From Anabaena sp. UHCC 0187 (GTDB taxonomy: Bacteria; Cyanobacteriota; Cyanobacteriia; Cyanobacteriales; Nostocaceae), in NCBI RefSeq assembly GCF_009712035.1, contig NZ_VILB01000013.1, positions 602,426-666,425 on the forward strand: DNA of 64,000 nt. Direction: 5' to 3'. The notes under the pieces are model-generated. The model ran no database searches and was not told the DNA's origin. It saw nothing but the letters and a program-made list of their open reading frames with translations. Below, in pieces: positions 17,034 to 27,400 of this stretch; positions within the stretch are counted from its first letter, which is position 1; each line of letters starts with the position of its first letter. Made by a program: the position numbers and the translations under genes.

Positions 17034-17849
17034 ATGATAGCCCAAACCAAATTAGTAGATGTTCAACAATGGATTAAAACTCGTGCTTCTCTAGATGCCA
17101 ACGAGTCTAATTTTCTGAGTTGGACAGGTAATATTTATAGTTTTATTCCTGGAGAAAAACGACAATTATTATTTAAAATTGTGGGTATGAGTGTGAGTCG
17201 GTGTATTTCCACCGGTGAAGATAGTTGGGATTTTACTTCTAGAGAATTAACTTATTACCTCAACCCAGAAACCAATGAGATTGTCCATAAATGGGAGAAC
17301 CCTTGGACACAGGAAATAGTCACCGTTATGCACGTTGCTAATAGTCCCGTTCAAGGTCAATTCAAAGGCAAATTACCTGTACAAATAGAAGGAGAAAAAA
17401 CTAATTTTATCTTTGATATTTTTCCTAATTATCCTAATCCTTTAGCTGAAAATCCTGAATTTACTGATTATTGCCCAAGGGGAATTTACCAAGCAGCAGA
17501 ATTATTTAAAATCTCTGTTTCCACGGCAGATTTAGAGAATTCAGAATTAAATTCAGTTACACAATTAAGCCTATCCTGGGATAGAATTGGTCAATGGTTG
17601 CCCTGGATGAAAATGGGTGAGCATCCTGGTTATTTAATCTACAGTGCTACAGGTAAAAAAGTTAGCAGTTTAGCAAAATTGCACCCAATTTTACAACAGG
17701 AAATAAATACCCGCGTTCCCTTATATAAAGTAGCACCAAAAAGTTATGTTGAGGGGGAAGATATGACATCTTGGCTTTATTTTCAAAAGCATTTTTCCGC
17801 ATATTTAGCTGGAGAAATATTCCCCATACCAGCGCCAGAAGAAGTTTGA
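17034..17849 (+). CDS. DUF1838 family protein
   Basis: A 271-aa protein with features of DUF1838, seen in cyanobacteria and proteobacteria. It opens with VQQWIKTRASLDANES, followed by FLSWTGNIYSFIPGEKRQLL and the aromatic-rich stretch SWDFTSRELTYYLNPETNEI. No catalytic residues are established for the family. A consensus ribosome-binding site (AAGGAGATATAGC) precedes ATG 17034. Pairing with a two-domain VOC protein suggests that it binds or converts the same small molecule. Confidence 0.8.
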   Translation: MIAQTKLVDVQQWIKTRASLDANESNFLSWTGNIYSFIPGEKRQLLFKIVGMSVSRCISTGEDSWDFTSRELTYYLNPETNEIVHKWENPWTQEIVTVMHVANSPVQGQFKGKLPVQIEGEKTNFIFDIFPNYPNPLAENPEFTDYCPRGIYQAAELFKISVSTADLENSELNSVTQLSLSWDRIGQWLPWMKMGEHPGYLIYSATGKKVSSLAKLHPILQQEINTRVPLYKVAPKSYVEGEDMTSWLYFQKHFSAYLAGEIFPIPAPEEV

Positions 17850-17853
17850 ATAG

Positions 17854-18222
17854 TTACAACTTTTGCATATTGTGACTAAGAGGATCAAAATTTCTAGGAA
17901 ATTTGGTACTTTCATCATAATATGCACCATGTAAATTCGCTCCATATAACTTAGTATAATGCAGCGTAGCACCTCGAAGATTTGCTTCAGTGAGATTAAC
18001 ACCAGATAAATTTGCTCTAGTGAAATTTGCCCTGGCTAAATTCGCTCTACTCAAATCTGCTCCCCAGAGTTTAGCTTTAGCACAGTTAGCTTGACTTAAA
18101 TCTGCTCCCCATAAATTAATTCCTGGTAAGTAGGCATTAATTAATTTAGCCTTGATTAATTTAGCAGAAACAAAATACCTTTCACCTGCAAGATAACGCC
18201 GTTTTAGTTCCTCAGTTTCCAT
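17854..18222 (-). CDS. Small pentapeptide-repeat protein
   Basis: A 122-aa protein made almost entirely of pentapeptide repeats (INLWGADLSQANCAKAKLWG and onwards, residues 35-105). The N-terminal cap is METEELKRRYLAGERYF. The cap closely resembles the start of the RidA-fusion protein at 11.8 kb, which suggests a shared cyanobacterial subfamily. It should form a short beta-helix; no enzymatic function is expected. It is convergent with the DUF1838 gene, with a gap of 4 bp. Confidence 0.85.
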   Translation of the reverse strand: METEELKRRYLAGERYFVSAKLIKAKLINAYLPGINLWGADLSQANCAKAKLWGADLSRANLARANFTRANLSGVNLTEANLRGATLHYTKLYGANLHGAYYDESTKFPRNFDPLSHNMQKL

Positions 18223-18770
18223 ATCTTATTAACCTGTTTGAGCAACAAAACCTCTATCTTCAGAATACTTCTTAAGTTGTTTGTTGGCGTTTTGTCACCG
18301 CAAAAATTTTTGTTTGTTAGCGTATTTAGTATTATTAAATACAAATATATTAATACTGCTTATGCAGGTATAACTATTTTACACATGAAAAACGCCTGAG
18401 TTTCTTTAACCCAAGCGTTTCCCCGTATAACTTTCTACCAATTCACTATTTCTGTGACATTTGAAACCCGCAACTCAAATAACAAAAAGTATAAGCAGTG
18501 CGAGGAAATTTGTAACAAATATACAGTGAAGTGGTATCACTCCTTGCATTTACCAAGGATATCTCTTTTAAAATCAAATGGCTAGTGTAGAGAGTGACAC
18601 TTTCTTAACTGACACTACTTAAAAATAACTCATGACATATAGTAGCTAAAAAAACAGTGATAAATAAGTAAATAGCGCAGTTTTTTAGTATCAAAACGTT
18701 AGAGTTTGTTATGATACTGTCAATACTAAAGTAAAATTTTACTCATGTTTCCCTGGGCAAAAAAAAGCGG
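18223..18770. other. 548-bp gene-free region with small inverted repeats
   Basis: No coding frame is supported. The region is A/T-rich and contains an AAACGC...GCGTTT imperfect hairpin (18389-18420), a CCTTG-catttac-CAAGG hairpin (about 18541-18557), and AGTGT/ACACT inverted repeats around 18584-18630. These could be a small RNA or promoter elements of the divergently placed pentapeptide gene, but I see no decisive signal. Confidence 0.35.
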
Positions 18771-19781
18771 TTAAATGACAGCAGCTTCTAACATCCTGAT
18801 TCGGCCATAATTAGCATCTATTTCTACTGATACACCTACAGGTATGGTAAATTTGTCTGAAATATGACCAATCATTGAACCATACCAAGCGGGAATTCCT
18901 AATGGTTTGATATGCTGTTGTAATACTTCTATTAATGTAAATGCAGGTTGATCATCAACTTTGCAATTTGTACATTGTCCAAAAATAAAACCCGAAATTT
19001 GATGAAGAATTCCTGCGTTTTTCAACTGGGTTAACATTCTGTCAATTCGATAAATATCTTCACCAATATCTTCGACAAATAAAATATTTTTGCGCCATGA
19101 TGGTAGGTAGGATGAACCTATCATTGATGATAAAACTGATAAATTACCACCAATTAATTTTCCTTTTGCTGTTCCAGGAGTAATTACTTCTATTTTCCCT
19201 ATGGGTGTGGCGTTATTTGCCATTGTGACTAATTCCCCATCAAAAAGGATAGTTTTGAGGTAATCTACTGTAAATTGATTCCAGGTTGATGTTGCTACTG
19301 CTCCATGAAAAGTAATTAATTGACTACGAGCATTAATAGCTAATAATAAGGAAGTGATATCACTGTAACCCATGATAATTTTGGGATTTTTACTAATTAG
19401 AGGATAATTAAGTAAAGGTAAAATTCGATTACAACCCCAACCTCCACGCATGGCAATAATAGCTTTTACCGATTGATCAGCAAACATGATATTAATATCT
19501 TGGGCGCGGTCGGCATCTTTTCCAGCTAAATAACCATAACGATCTAAAATATGTCTACCAGTCTTGATTTGTAAACCTAATTTTTGTAAAGCCTGTTTGG
19601 CATCTTCTATATCTTGGGTTTCAATGATACTAGCCGGGGAAATTAAGCCCACAGTATCGCCTATTTTTAGCCGTGATGGTTTGAGGTTACTTACTGAATT
19701 TTTGGCAATTACTGGGGGGATTTGGGTAGCTATAGTGGTTAGTCCCAATGTGGTGAGAAATTGACGACGGTTGATGTGCAT
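18771..19781 (-). CDS. LD-carboxypeptidase (peptidase S66), Tat-exported
   Basis: A 336-aa protein. The N-terminus has a twin-arginine signal, NRRQFLTTLGLTTIATQIPP, so it is probably exported folded. The S66 domain follows: GDTVGLISPASI, then the nucleophile region IIAMRGGWGCNRILPLL and IMGYSDITSLLLAI, with later LIGGNLSVLSSMIG and the C-terminal His region SMIGHISDKFTIPVGV. These enzymes remove the terminal D-Ala from tetrapeptides during murein recycling. Most bacterial members are cytosolic, so the Tat signal suggests periplasmic wall editing here. Confidence 0.92.
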   Translation of the reverse strand: MHINRRQFLTTLGLTTIATQIPPVIAKNSVSNLKPSRLKIGDTVGLISPASIIETQDIEDAKQALQKLGLQIKTGRHILDRYGYLAGKDADRAQDINIMFADQSVKAIIAMRGGWGCNRILPLLNYPLISKNPKIIMGYSDITSLLLAINARSQLITFHGAVATSTWNQFTVDYLKTILFDGELVTMANNATPIGKIEVITPGTAKGKLIGGNLSVLSSMIGSSYLPSWRKNILFVEDIGEDIYRIDRMLTQLKNAGILHQISGFIFGQCTNCKVDDQPAFTLIEVLQQHIKPLGIPAWYGSMIGHISDKFTIPVGVSVEIDANYGRIRMLEAAVI

Positions 19782-19860
19782 AGGAAATGTATAATTAATA
19801 GTGTTTTATATGCCCTATAAAACGATAAATTAAAAAGTATAAAACTTACAAAAAACACTG

Positions 19861-20226
19861 ATGCCACTAAAACGCTTTATTATTGAAATGGGAATGGGTG
19901 TAGACCAGCACGGACAAGAACCCACCGTAGCAGCAGCCAGAGCAGTGAGGAATGCGATCGCTCACAATGCCCTACTTGGTATTATGGAAGTAGCGGGGTT
20001 AAAAGATCCCAATGAGATGATTGTCGAGGTAAAAGTTGCAGTTCCTTACCCCGAACAAGTACGGGAAGCAGAAGTATTAGCTGTCCTTCCGTTTGGTCAA
20101 AAAACCCTCATATTAGAACCAGGAGGAATGGTAGTTGATGGTTTAGCAATTGCTTCTCTCAACGATAAAAATGATGAAATGTTGATAGCTGTAGCCGCAG
20201 TTACAGTTTTAGTGGAAACTGCATAA
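19861..20226 (+). CDS. Lin0512 family protein
   Basis: A 121-aa protein matching the Lin0512 family by its start KRFIIEMGMGVDQHGQEPTV and the segment AAARAVRNAIAHNALLGIME. The family has no assigned biochemical function. The small single-domain protein has a glycine-rich loop (LEPGGMVVDG). It is monocistronic by spacing: the next gene starts 111 bp later with its own leader. Confidence 0.8.
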   Translation: MPLKRFIIEMGMGVDQHGQEPTVAAARAVRNAIAHNALLGIMEVAGLKDPNEMIVEVKVAVPYPEQVREAEVLAVLPFGQKTLILEPGGMVVDGLAIASLNDKNDEMLIAVAAVTVLVETA

Positions 20227-20337
20227 TTAACCTGAAAATATTGATTTTCTCTGGATTTTCTGAGCTAGACTAGAGGTGGTGGGATCATCTCTGGTAGTAA
20301 GTTCTCTAAATTACACATCTACATAACTCCAGCGAAA

Positions 20338-20676
20338 ATGTCTCAAGATCCTCACAAATCATCTCAAATCCAAGAAATAATTGGACTAAAAGCACAACAC
20401 TTTGCTGACTTAATTAGAGCCGCACAATTAGTTTTTGATCCGACTGCGGGAGTGACCGGCAGAAATGTAAAAATTGATTGGGAAGATTTTGGTATTCCTC
20501 GGAATATAGAGGACAATCTCAGAATTATTGGTGAAGAGTTTCAATATGCTTCTCCCCATATTCCTGTTGATGTTATTTGGGGTAAGTTAACTACAGAAAC
20601 TCGCATTTGGTTTCTAAAAAATAAAGATCAATTGTGGCAATTTGAAGAAATTTTACCTGCACTTGACGAAGATTAA
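20338..20676 (+). CDS. Conserved hypothetical protein
   Basis: A 112-aa acidic cytosolic protein, family not recognised. It is helical and polar with the central segment NVKIDWEDFGIPRNIEDNLR and the tail TRIWFLKNKDQLWQFEEILP. It has no signal peptide or transmembrane segment. A perfect hairpin terminator follows 24 bp after the stop, which supports a real transcription unit. Confidence 0.6.
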   Translation: MSQDPHKSSQIQEIIGLKAQHFADLIRAAQLVFDPTAGVTGRNVKIDWEDFGIPRNIEDNLRIIGEEFQYASPHIPVDVIWGKLTTETRIWFLKNKDQLWQFEEILPALDED

Positions 20677-20700
20677 CGATTGCCAAAAATACTTTTTGAA

Positions 20701-20729
20701 AGTAGGATATATACATTTTATATCCTACT
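20701..20729 (+). terminator. Terminator hairpin after the 20338 gene
   Basis: AGTAGGATATA (20701-20711) and TATATCCTACT (20719-20729) form an 11-bp perfect stem with a 7-nt loop, followed by TATTTGTT. It lies 24 bp after the stop codon. Confidence 0.7.
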
Positions 20730-20784
20730 TATTTGTTAATATTTATTCGTTAGCTAATGGTTTACGGCACGCTAGGCGTTATCT

Positions 20785-20920
20785 CAATACTTATCGGTTA
20801 AGGAAATGTAGGTTGGGTTGAGCGACAGCGAAACCCAACAAAATCCTTGATAATGTTGGGTTTCGTTCCTCAACCCAACCTACCATACAATAAATTTTTA
20901 GGCTTAACCGAGCAGTATTG
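20785..20920. mobile_element. 136-bp MITE with terminal inverted repeats and 10-bp flanking duplication
   Basis: The left end CAATACTTATCGGTTAAG and the right end CTTAACCGAGCAGTATTG are inverted copies, 16 of 18 matching. The element is flanked by identical 10-mers GGCGTTATCT at 20775-20784 and 20921-20930, as expected for a target-site duplication. Inside is a second, longer inverted repeat (GGTTGGGTTGAGCGACAGCG against its complement, about 20808-20883). It has no coding capacity, so a transposase in trans is required. Confidence 0.75.
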
Positions 20921-21023
20921 GGCGTTATCTAAGGCTGAAATACAGGTAATTAAAACATCTTCTTCTTTGCTATTTCTGCTGATAAGCTGAATACTTACAA
21001 TTATTCATGAGAACATAAAGTTG

Positions 21024-21551
21024 ATGAAAATTTTAGATTCCCAGGTTTTATTAGGTTTTTTATCTTTGATATTGGGGGTGACAACTCCGATTGTAACTAA
21101 CTCTAGTATCGCTTTCGGAGAAAGTACACCAAAATATGCTCAGTCAATTAGTAATCAACAACCGATTGTTAATAAAACTGAATTTGGAGTCAGGATAATT
21201 AACTCAGAAGGTAAGGTCAATTTTTTCCCAACCACTACAGTTCCCTTAAAACAGGGTGATGCTTATGGTTGGAAAATTAAACTTGATAACTATCAAGGTA
21301 AAGTCAAATGGCGTGAAGTTTTAACTTTACCACAAGCTCCCGAAACTTGGACAACACAAGATAATAAGAATTTTTCTATATCAGCAGATGGAAAAACAGC
21401 AATTTCCAAGCGGATAGAAACACCTGTTAATGGTGTGATTGAAAATTTTTGGACTGTTTCTCCTGGAGATCCTTTGGGTAAACATCAAGTAAAAGTTTAT
21501 ATTGATGAACGTCTGATTGCTACTTTTGACTTTGAAATAGTACCGTTTTAA
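21024..21551 (+). CDS. Exported protein of unknown function
   Basis: A 175-aa protein with an N-terminal signal-like segment (LLGFLSLILGVTTPIVTNSS), probably cleaved near IAFGES, so it is periplasmic or secreted. The remainder is beta-rich (TEFGVRIINSEGKVNFFPTT and FWTVSPGDPLGKHQVKVYID), resembling an Ig-like or DUF3859-type domain; that match is from memory and tentative. ATG 21024 is preferred over a TTG one codon upstream. It is convergent with psbA and shares a bidirectional terminator. Confidence 0.6.
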   Translation: MKILDSQVLLGFLSLILGVTTPIVTNSSIAFGESTPKYAQSISNQQPIVNKTEFGVRIINSEGKVNFFPTTTVPLKQGDAYGWKIKLDNYQGKVKWREVLTLPQAPETWTTQDNKNFSISADGKTAISKRIETPVNGVIENFWTVSPGDPLGKHQVKVYIDERLIATFDFEIVPF

Positions 21552-21587
21552 ACAGAAGATTATTGGTTGGAATTTTTATGCAAAAAA

Positions 21588-21611
21588 ACACCCCCCATTT
21601 CTGGAGGGCGT
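21588..21611. terminator. Bidirectional terminator between psbA and the exported-protein gene
   Basis: ACACCCCCCA (21588-21597) pairs with TGGAGGGCGT (21602-21611). A-rich sequence lies on the left and T7 on the right, so it can terminate transcripts from both convergent genes. Confidence 0.8.
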
Positions 21612-21645
21612 TTTTTTAATTAAGCTATTAACAAAGCTTTAATTA

Positions 21646-22728
21646 TTAACCGTTGATTGCAGGAGCGCTCATTGCTACGGGAGCAACTTCACCAGCAGCC
21701 AAGTCTAGAGGGAAGTTGTGAGCGTTGCGCTCGTGCATTACTTCCATACCTAGGTTAGCGCGGTTGATTACATCAGCCCAAGTAGCAATTACGCGACCTT
21801 GAGAATCAATAATGGATTGGTTGAAGTTGAAACCGTTCAAGTTGAACGCCATTGTGCTTACGCCCAAAGCTGTAAACCAAATACCAATTACTGGCCATGC
21901 AGCGAGTAAGAAGTGTAGTTGACGGCTGTTGTTGAAAGAAGCGTATTGGAAAATCAAGCGACCGAAGTAGCCGTGGGCTGCAACGATGTTGTAGGTTTCT
22001 TCTTCTTGACCGAACTTGTAACCGTAGTTTTGAGATTCGGTTTCAGTTGTTTCCTTAACCAAGGAAGAAGTTACCAAAGAACCGTGCATTGCAGAGAACA
22101 AAGAACCACCGAATACACCAGCTACACCCAACATATGGAAGGGGTGCATCAAGATGTTGTGTTCAGCTTGGAACACGATCATGAAGTTGAATGTTCCGGA
22201 GATACCCAAAGGCATACCGTCAGAGAATGAACCTTGACCAATTGGGTAGATCAAGAATACTGCGGTTGCTGCTGCTAAAGGTGCAGAGAATGCTACGCAA
22301 ATCCAAGGACGCATACCCAAGCGGTAAGACAATTCCCACTCACGGCCTAAGTAGCAAGCTACACCGATTAAGAAGTGGAAAACTACCAATTGGTAAGGGC
22401 CACCGTTGTACAACCACTCATCTAAGGAAGCTGCTTCCCAGATTGGGTAGAAGTGCAAACCGATAGCGTTGGAAGAAGGAACAACTGCACCAGAGATGAT
22501 GTTGTTTCCGTAAATCAAAGAACCTGCAACTGGCTCACGGATACCGTCAATGTCAACGGGAGGCGCAGCAATGAAAGCGATGATGAAGCAGGTGGTAGCA
22601 GCTAACAGGGTAGGAATCATCAAAACACCGAACCAACCGATATAAATACGGTTGTCAGTGCTGGTGATCCACTCGCAAAAGCGATCCCATACGTTAGCGT
22701 TTGAACGCTGTTGTAAGGTTGTGGTCAT
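21646..22728 (-). CDS. psbA: Photosystem II D1 protein, Glu130 form
   Basis: D1 carries the tyrosine, pheophytin, plastoquinone and Mn-cluster ligands of photosystem II in the thylakoid membrane. The 360-aa length is standard. The catalytic residues for water oxidation are intact: Asp170 (GSFSDGMP), Glu189/His190 (FQAEHNIL), His332/Glu333 ([10 protein letters not shown]), Asp342 and Ala344, so it is not a rogue D1. Residue 130 is Glu (YLGREWELS), the form associated with high-light D1 copies. The C-terminal 16-residue extension after Ala344 is cleaved by CtpA. A long AT-rich leader precedes the gene (22729-22910). Confidence 0.99.
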   Translation of the reverse strand: MTTTLQQRSNANVWDRFCEWITSTDNRIYIGWFGVLMIPTLLAATTCFIIAFIAAPPVDIDGIREPVAGSLIYGNNIISGAVVPSSNAIGLHFYPIWEAASLDEWLYNGGPYQLVVFHFLIGVACYLGREWELSYRLGMRPWICVAFSAPLAAATAVFLIYPIGQGSFSDGMPLGISGTFNFMIVFQAEHNILMHPFHMLGVAGVFGGSLFSAMHGSLVTSSLVKETTETESQNYGYKFGQEEETYNIVAAHGYFGRLIFQYASFNNSRQLHFLLAAWPVIGIWFTALGVSTMAFNLNGFNFNQSIIDSQGRVIATWADVINRANLGMEVMHERNAHNFPLDLAAGEVAPVAMSAPAING

Positions 22729-22910
22729 TTTATGAGTGCTTTATTTTCTTATGATTTTGATAGGTTTTTTTGCCTACCTGCAAACCATGTTAGAGGATAA
22801 GTTTAAATTTGTAAAGATAATTAAAATTAGTATTGTTTATATCAGTTATATTTTTTTCTAATGTAATGATATTTACAAAGTTGTCTTTGCCGATTTAGGT
22901 TGGCTATCAC

Positions 22911-24410
22911 CTAAAAATCAAAGTAGATATAGGGTAAGCTACCTTCAGGAGCTAGTAACCAAACTGCATAAAAGCATAAGGGGACAAAAACGACTTTAAT
23001 TGGCCAGCTAAATTCTAATTTCAGCCCTCGTTTAAAAGTATACGAAATGCTCATGAGCAAAGCTATTCCTAGCAACAAATAAGAGAGTTGGTATTGACTT
23101 ATATTTAAGGCTTCTACATAGACTTTTTCCGCAAATTGTTGATCACCCGCATGACCCCAAAGGTTTTGAATCACTAAAGTAGAGTCTTGGAAGTTGGGGA
23201 GACGAAACCAAATCCAAGAGGTAAAAACCATGATTTGTGTCAAAAGCCAAGCACAAATTATTCCTAGAGGATTTTGCCAAAATAGATTAAGAACTTGAAA
23301 GCGAGCGCTTAATACACCTGTAAGGCGATGAACTGCTAAAGCGATGCCATGCAATACACCCCAAATAATAAAACCCCAGGCTGAACCGTGCCAGATACCA
23401 GCTATTAACATTACTATTAATAAATTTACGCAGGTACGCATTAATCCGCGACGAGAACCACCTAAAGGAAAGTACAGATAATTACGCAACCAATCACCCA
23501 ATGTTATATGCCAGCGTCGCCAAAAATCGGCAATACTGGTACTAAAGTACGGAAAATCAAAATTTTCAGGCAGAACTAAACCAAACAGTAAAGCACTACC
23601 ACGAGCAATATCTACATAACCATTAAAATCTAAATATAACTGTAGTCCGTAGGCAAAGATAGCTAACCACAAATCTGTACTACCTGCCCTTTGCAAGTTA
23701 CCAAAACATAAATCCACAAATATGCCCAAATTATCAGCAAGAATACCTTTTTTAACAGCACCTCTCGCAATTAACCACAGTCCTTCAGCCACTCTATCTA
23801 TGCCGGGGAATTGTAGTGTATTGAATTGAACTGCCAGATGATGGTAACGAGTAATTGGCCCAGAAATGAGTTTGGCAAAAAATAATTTGTATGTAGCAAA
23901 TTGAATAAATTTAGCAGCAGCAGGAGCACCACGATAAACATCTATTAAATAGGCAATACATTCAAATGTAAAGAAAGAAATTCCCAAAGGAGCAACTAAC
24001 TTAATTAATGATTCTGGTGAATTTGTCGGCTGATTAAAAGCTAAATTTAGGAAATGATTGATGTATTTAAAACCTAAAAGAATAAAAACATTAAAACCTA
24101 TACCAATCCACAATAGTTTTAGACGGCGTTGATTCCAGTCAGCTTGAGCAAATTGCCATTCTTCATTAGATAAACTCCAGTTTTGAGAATGCTTTCCCGG
24201 TGAGGTATTGTTGCCAATTTCTAATCCTAAACGGAAATTGATAAAAGTTAGTGTTAAAAGTAGTGGTAAATATTGAATGTGTAAAGATGAGTAGAAAATA
24301 AGACTAGCTATTAGCAGTATCCATAATCTTATATTGGTTAAATTAACAGTCCAATATATGCCTAAAACACTCAACAGAAAAAAAGCATAAAAAATTGATA
24401 TGAATTTCAT
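22911..24410 (-). CDS. MBOAT acyltransferase (AlgI-like)
   Basis: A 499-aa polytopic membrane protein of the membrane-bound O-acyltransferase family. Diagnostic stretches are PLGISFFTFECIAYLIDVYR, the cytoplasmic motif FWRRWHITLGDWLRNYLYFP and the catalytic histidine region IAGIWHGSAWGFIIWGVLHG. Such proteins pass acyl, usually acetyl, groups across the membrane for polysaccharide O-acylation. I chose ATG 24410 (MKFISIFYAF); a GTG at 24488 would add 26 polar residues. It lies directly downstream of the SGNH/DUF1574 gene, which is the expected partner. Confidence 0.93.
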   Translation of the reverse strand: MKFISIFYAFFLLSVLGIYWTVNLTNIRLWILLIASLIFYSSLHIQYLPLLLTLTFINFRLGLEIGNNTSPGKHSQNWSLSNEEWQFAQADWNQRRLKLLWIGIGFNVFILLGFKYINHFLNLAFNQPTNSPESLIKLVAPLGISFFTFECIAYLIDVYRGAPAAAKFIQFATYKLFFAKLISGPITRYHHLAVQFNTLQFPGIDRVAEGLWLIARGAVKKGILADNLGIFVDLCFGNLQRAGSTDLWLAIFAYGLQLYLDFNGYVDIARGSALLFGLVLPENFDFPYFSTSIADFWRRWHITLGDWLRNYLYFPLGGSRRGLMRTCVNLLIVMLIAGIWHGSAWGFIIWGVLHGIALAVHRLTGVLSARFQVLNLFWQNPLGIICAWLLTQIMVFTSWIWFRLPNFQDSTLVIQNLWGHAGDQQFAEKVYVEALNISQYQLSYLLLGIALLMSISYTFKRGLKLEFSWPIKVVFVPLCFYAVWLLAPEGSLPYIYFDF

Positions 24411-24492
24411 TTTTCGGTCATTATTTATTGATAATTTTGAATTATTGATAAGGAATAAAGAACCTAATTTTTTGGCTCTTTTCCCCACTTAA

Positions 24493-27400
24493 TTACTTTG
24501 TTTTCCAAGTAATAACTGGATCTACCGCCAGTTTTTTTGATACTTCATAAGCACCATAGCGGTTGAGGTGACTGGGATCAGAAAAATAATCATTTGCTTT
24601 TGGCCATAGCTGACTTAAATCGCGGTAAATAAAGTGAGGATTACCAGTAAAGCTTAATAAATACTGTTGAAACTGTTGTTCATATTTTGTACGGACAGGA
24701 TCTAAATAATCCGAGGTAAGAGGCATATTCACAAATACTAGAGAGATATTATTATTTTTGGTAAATTCTAACACTGATTGAAATGCTTGATCTTGTTTAC
24801 CTGCTAGTTGGAAAGATTTATAATCATTGTCGTAATCTCCAGAAACTTTGGGATGTTTTTGATAATATGTTGTGGGATTAAAACGAATAGATAAAGGCAG
24901 AAATCCATCAAAATCAACTGCTTGTAGGGAATTATCTATTTCCGAATCGTTTGTAATATTAATTTTTGATTTTACCTGGGGATATTTATCACTAAAAGGT
25001 AGATGTTGAAGTTGTTTTTGCAGAAGAGTTTTAATTTGATCACGGTTTTTGTAACTTGAAGATAAATTAGCTACAGACTGATTTAACAAATCGTTAGCTG
25101 CTTCATAGATGTTGATATTTTCTTTTTTGGAGTCACTATTTATTGTTTTTGAGGAGTCTTCTTTATTTTTATTTACTGCTTCAGCTTCTACCGTTGTTCT
25201 GACTTTCTGTAATATGTGTTTGTATCCTTCTGAGGCTTCAATTGTATTGAAAGTAATATCTTCCCGTCCATTATTAAATGCGCGAGAACCATCTGCCCAC
25301 AGAATCATTTTTGGCAACTCTCCAGGTTCTAAAACTTGATGAAGAATGACATCAACAACTTGGGCTGTTGCTCCATTAATGCCAAAGTTAAATATATCAA
25401 TATTTTGATGTCCTTGGGTGACTAAAGCTTTAGAAAGAGCTACGGGATCAATTCCTCTGAGTGCGCGGGAAGAACCAATAATTAACACATCTGGTGGGCG
25501 TTTTTTTACGGATAAACGCTGTTTATATAGGGCTAGTTGCTCATCTAATTGCCTAGCATTAAAACTGGGCATTTGTGATCGCGCTGCTAGGAGAATAGCC
25601 GTGGCAGTAGCTTTTTCTTTTAATGGTGGGGCTGACAAATTTTCTGCCTGGGAATCATTACTATTAATGAATCCAGAAGCATTAAAAGCAGACTGATTAT
25701 AATTAGGTAATTCTGTTGTTTCTGATTGATTTAAAAATGATTTTTTTTGATTATTCTGTACTGGTAAAGATGCCTGAGATTGTGAGGATAAGGGCGAAAC
25801 TATATTATTAGTAACTTTGGGTGAACTCTTAGCAATATGTGCGACAACATAACCTAACATTAAATCACTTTGAAAGGCAAGAAGTAATCCTAATGTTAGC
25901 CAAATCATGCCACTACCAATTCCTAGATTATCAGGACTTTGATCAGATTCCTGATGAGATGTTGCAAATAATTGGCTGTTTAAAAGTAAGTTTCTAATTT
26001 GTTTATTGGTATTTGCCACCCAATTTTTTGCTACTTCCTTGACAAAATTTTGTACTTCTTCATTTGTTAAATCAGGACGTAAAATTGGCTCATTAGTTTC
26101 ACTGTTAATTAGGGAATTTACATATTCAGATGTAGCAGCAAATTCCGGTGTTGCTTCGGGAACTAATCGGGAACGTTCTCCTAGATCAATACCATGATGC
26201 CACACAGGTTCTTTATCACCAGCACGACGACCGTAAACACGGACACCAGTAATACCAGAAATTTTCAGTTGGCGGATAAATTGAGTCACTTTACTAGAAA
26301 CTTGATGGCGTGTGGGACAAACGGGAGCATCACACATAATATGTAATAAATCTTCTTTGCGAACTAGCAGCACCCGGATACCACCTGTTTTCAATCGCCA
26401 ATCTAGGTCAGGATTGAGTAACCGTTCTAGTAAAAAGATAATTGCACAGTTGTCACCTCCATGGGCAAGATCCAAGGCGGATGTAACTAAAGCAGGATGC
26501 TGGTATGCTGGCAAAGACACCCAATCTATCCAGGTTGGTTGTTTATCCGTTGTTTTTTGTCCATAGATAGCGGCTGAGAGAATGGCTTGAGGGGCGATGG
26601 TTTCTAGCAGGGGAACAATAGCCTGTAAAGTAATTGCCTTATCTGGTGCGGGGGCGGTTTCTAAGGGATCAAAAGCTGGAGTGCAGAATATGTGTAAGGT
26701 GGATTCTTTCAGAGAAGTTTGCACTGCGATTTTGAAACCTAACAATTTCTCAGTTAATATTCTAGCGATCGCTTGCACATCTCCCCAACGCGCCCATTCT
26801 TTTAACATCACCTCGGTCGGTGTCAAATCTATACGCAGTCGCCAATCTGGCTCTATTTCCCCTCGAACTTGAGAAACAATGATGGCATCTTGATAACCAA
26901 CAAGCTGTAAATATCTCAGCTTTTGGGCTACTGTTTCTGCCAATAATGACGGATCAGGGCTATAGCTTGACTGACAAAATACCCAGAGACGATTAACGAT
27001 AATCTGAGAGTTATCTTTCGATGGATAGGGATTAATTTTTACCTGTATTGCTACACCTAAATGACTGAGGTGTTCACTCAGATACCGAGCAATGGCATCC
27101 ACATTTCCTTGGCGTGCCAAACTCTCATTAGAGATAATTAGCGAGCCACTTGAGCTTATGGGTGTTTCTGTTTGTGCTAATAGTAACTCTTCTACCTGTT
27201 CCAAGTGTCTATCTAGTTGATTTAAGTAGACCCGATGACACCACTGGGGACGATGTTCCCCTTTTTTTCGACCATAAATTAATACTTGGTATATTGAGGG
27301 TTGTTCGTCATTGGTGAGGGTATCTACATCGGTTTGCTGTAGTGCTTGTAGCAACTCTGACAAAGTTTGCCAACGTTGTGGACACTCGACACTTTCACAC

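Noticed and set aside
21646-22728. Rogue or far-red D1
   Set aside because: Mn-cluster ligands Asp170, Glu189, His332, Glu333, Asp342 and the Ala344 end are all intact, so it is a normal D1.
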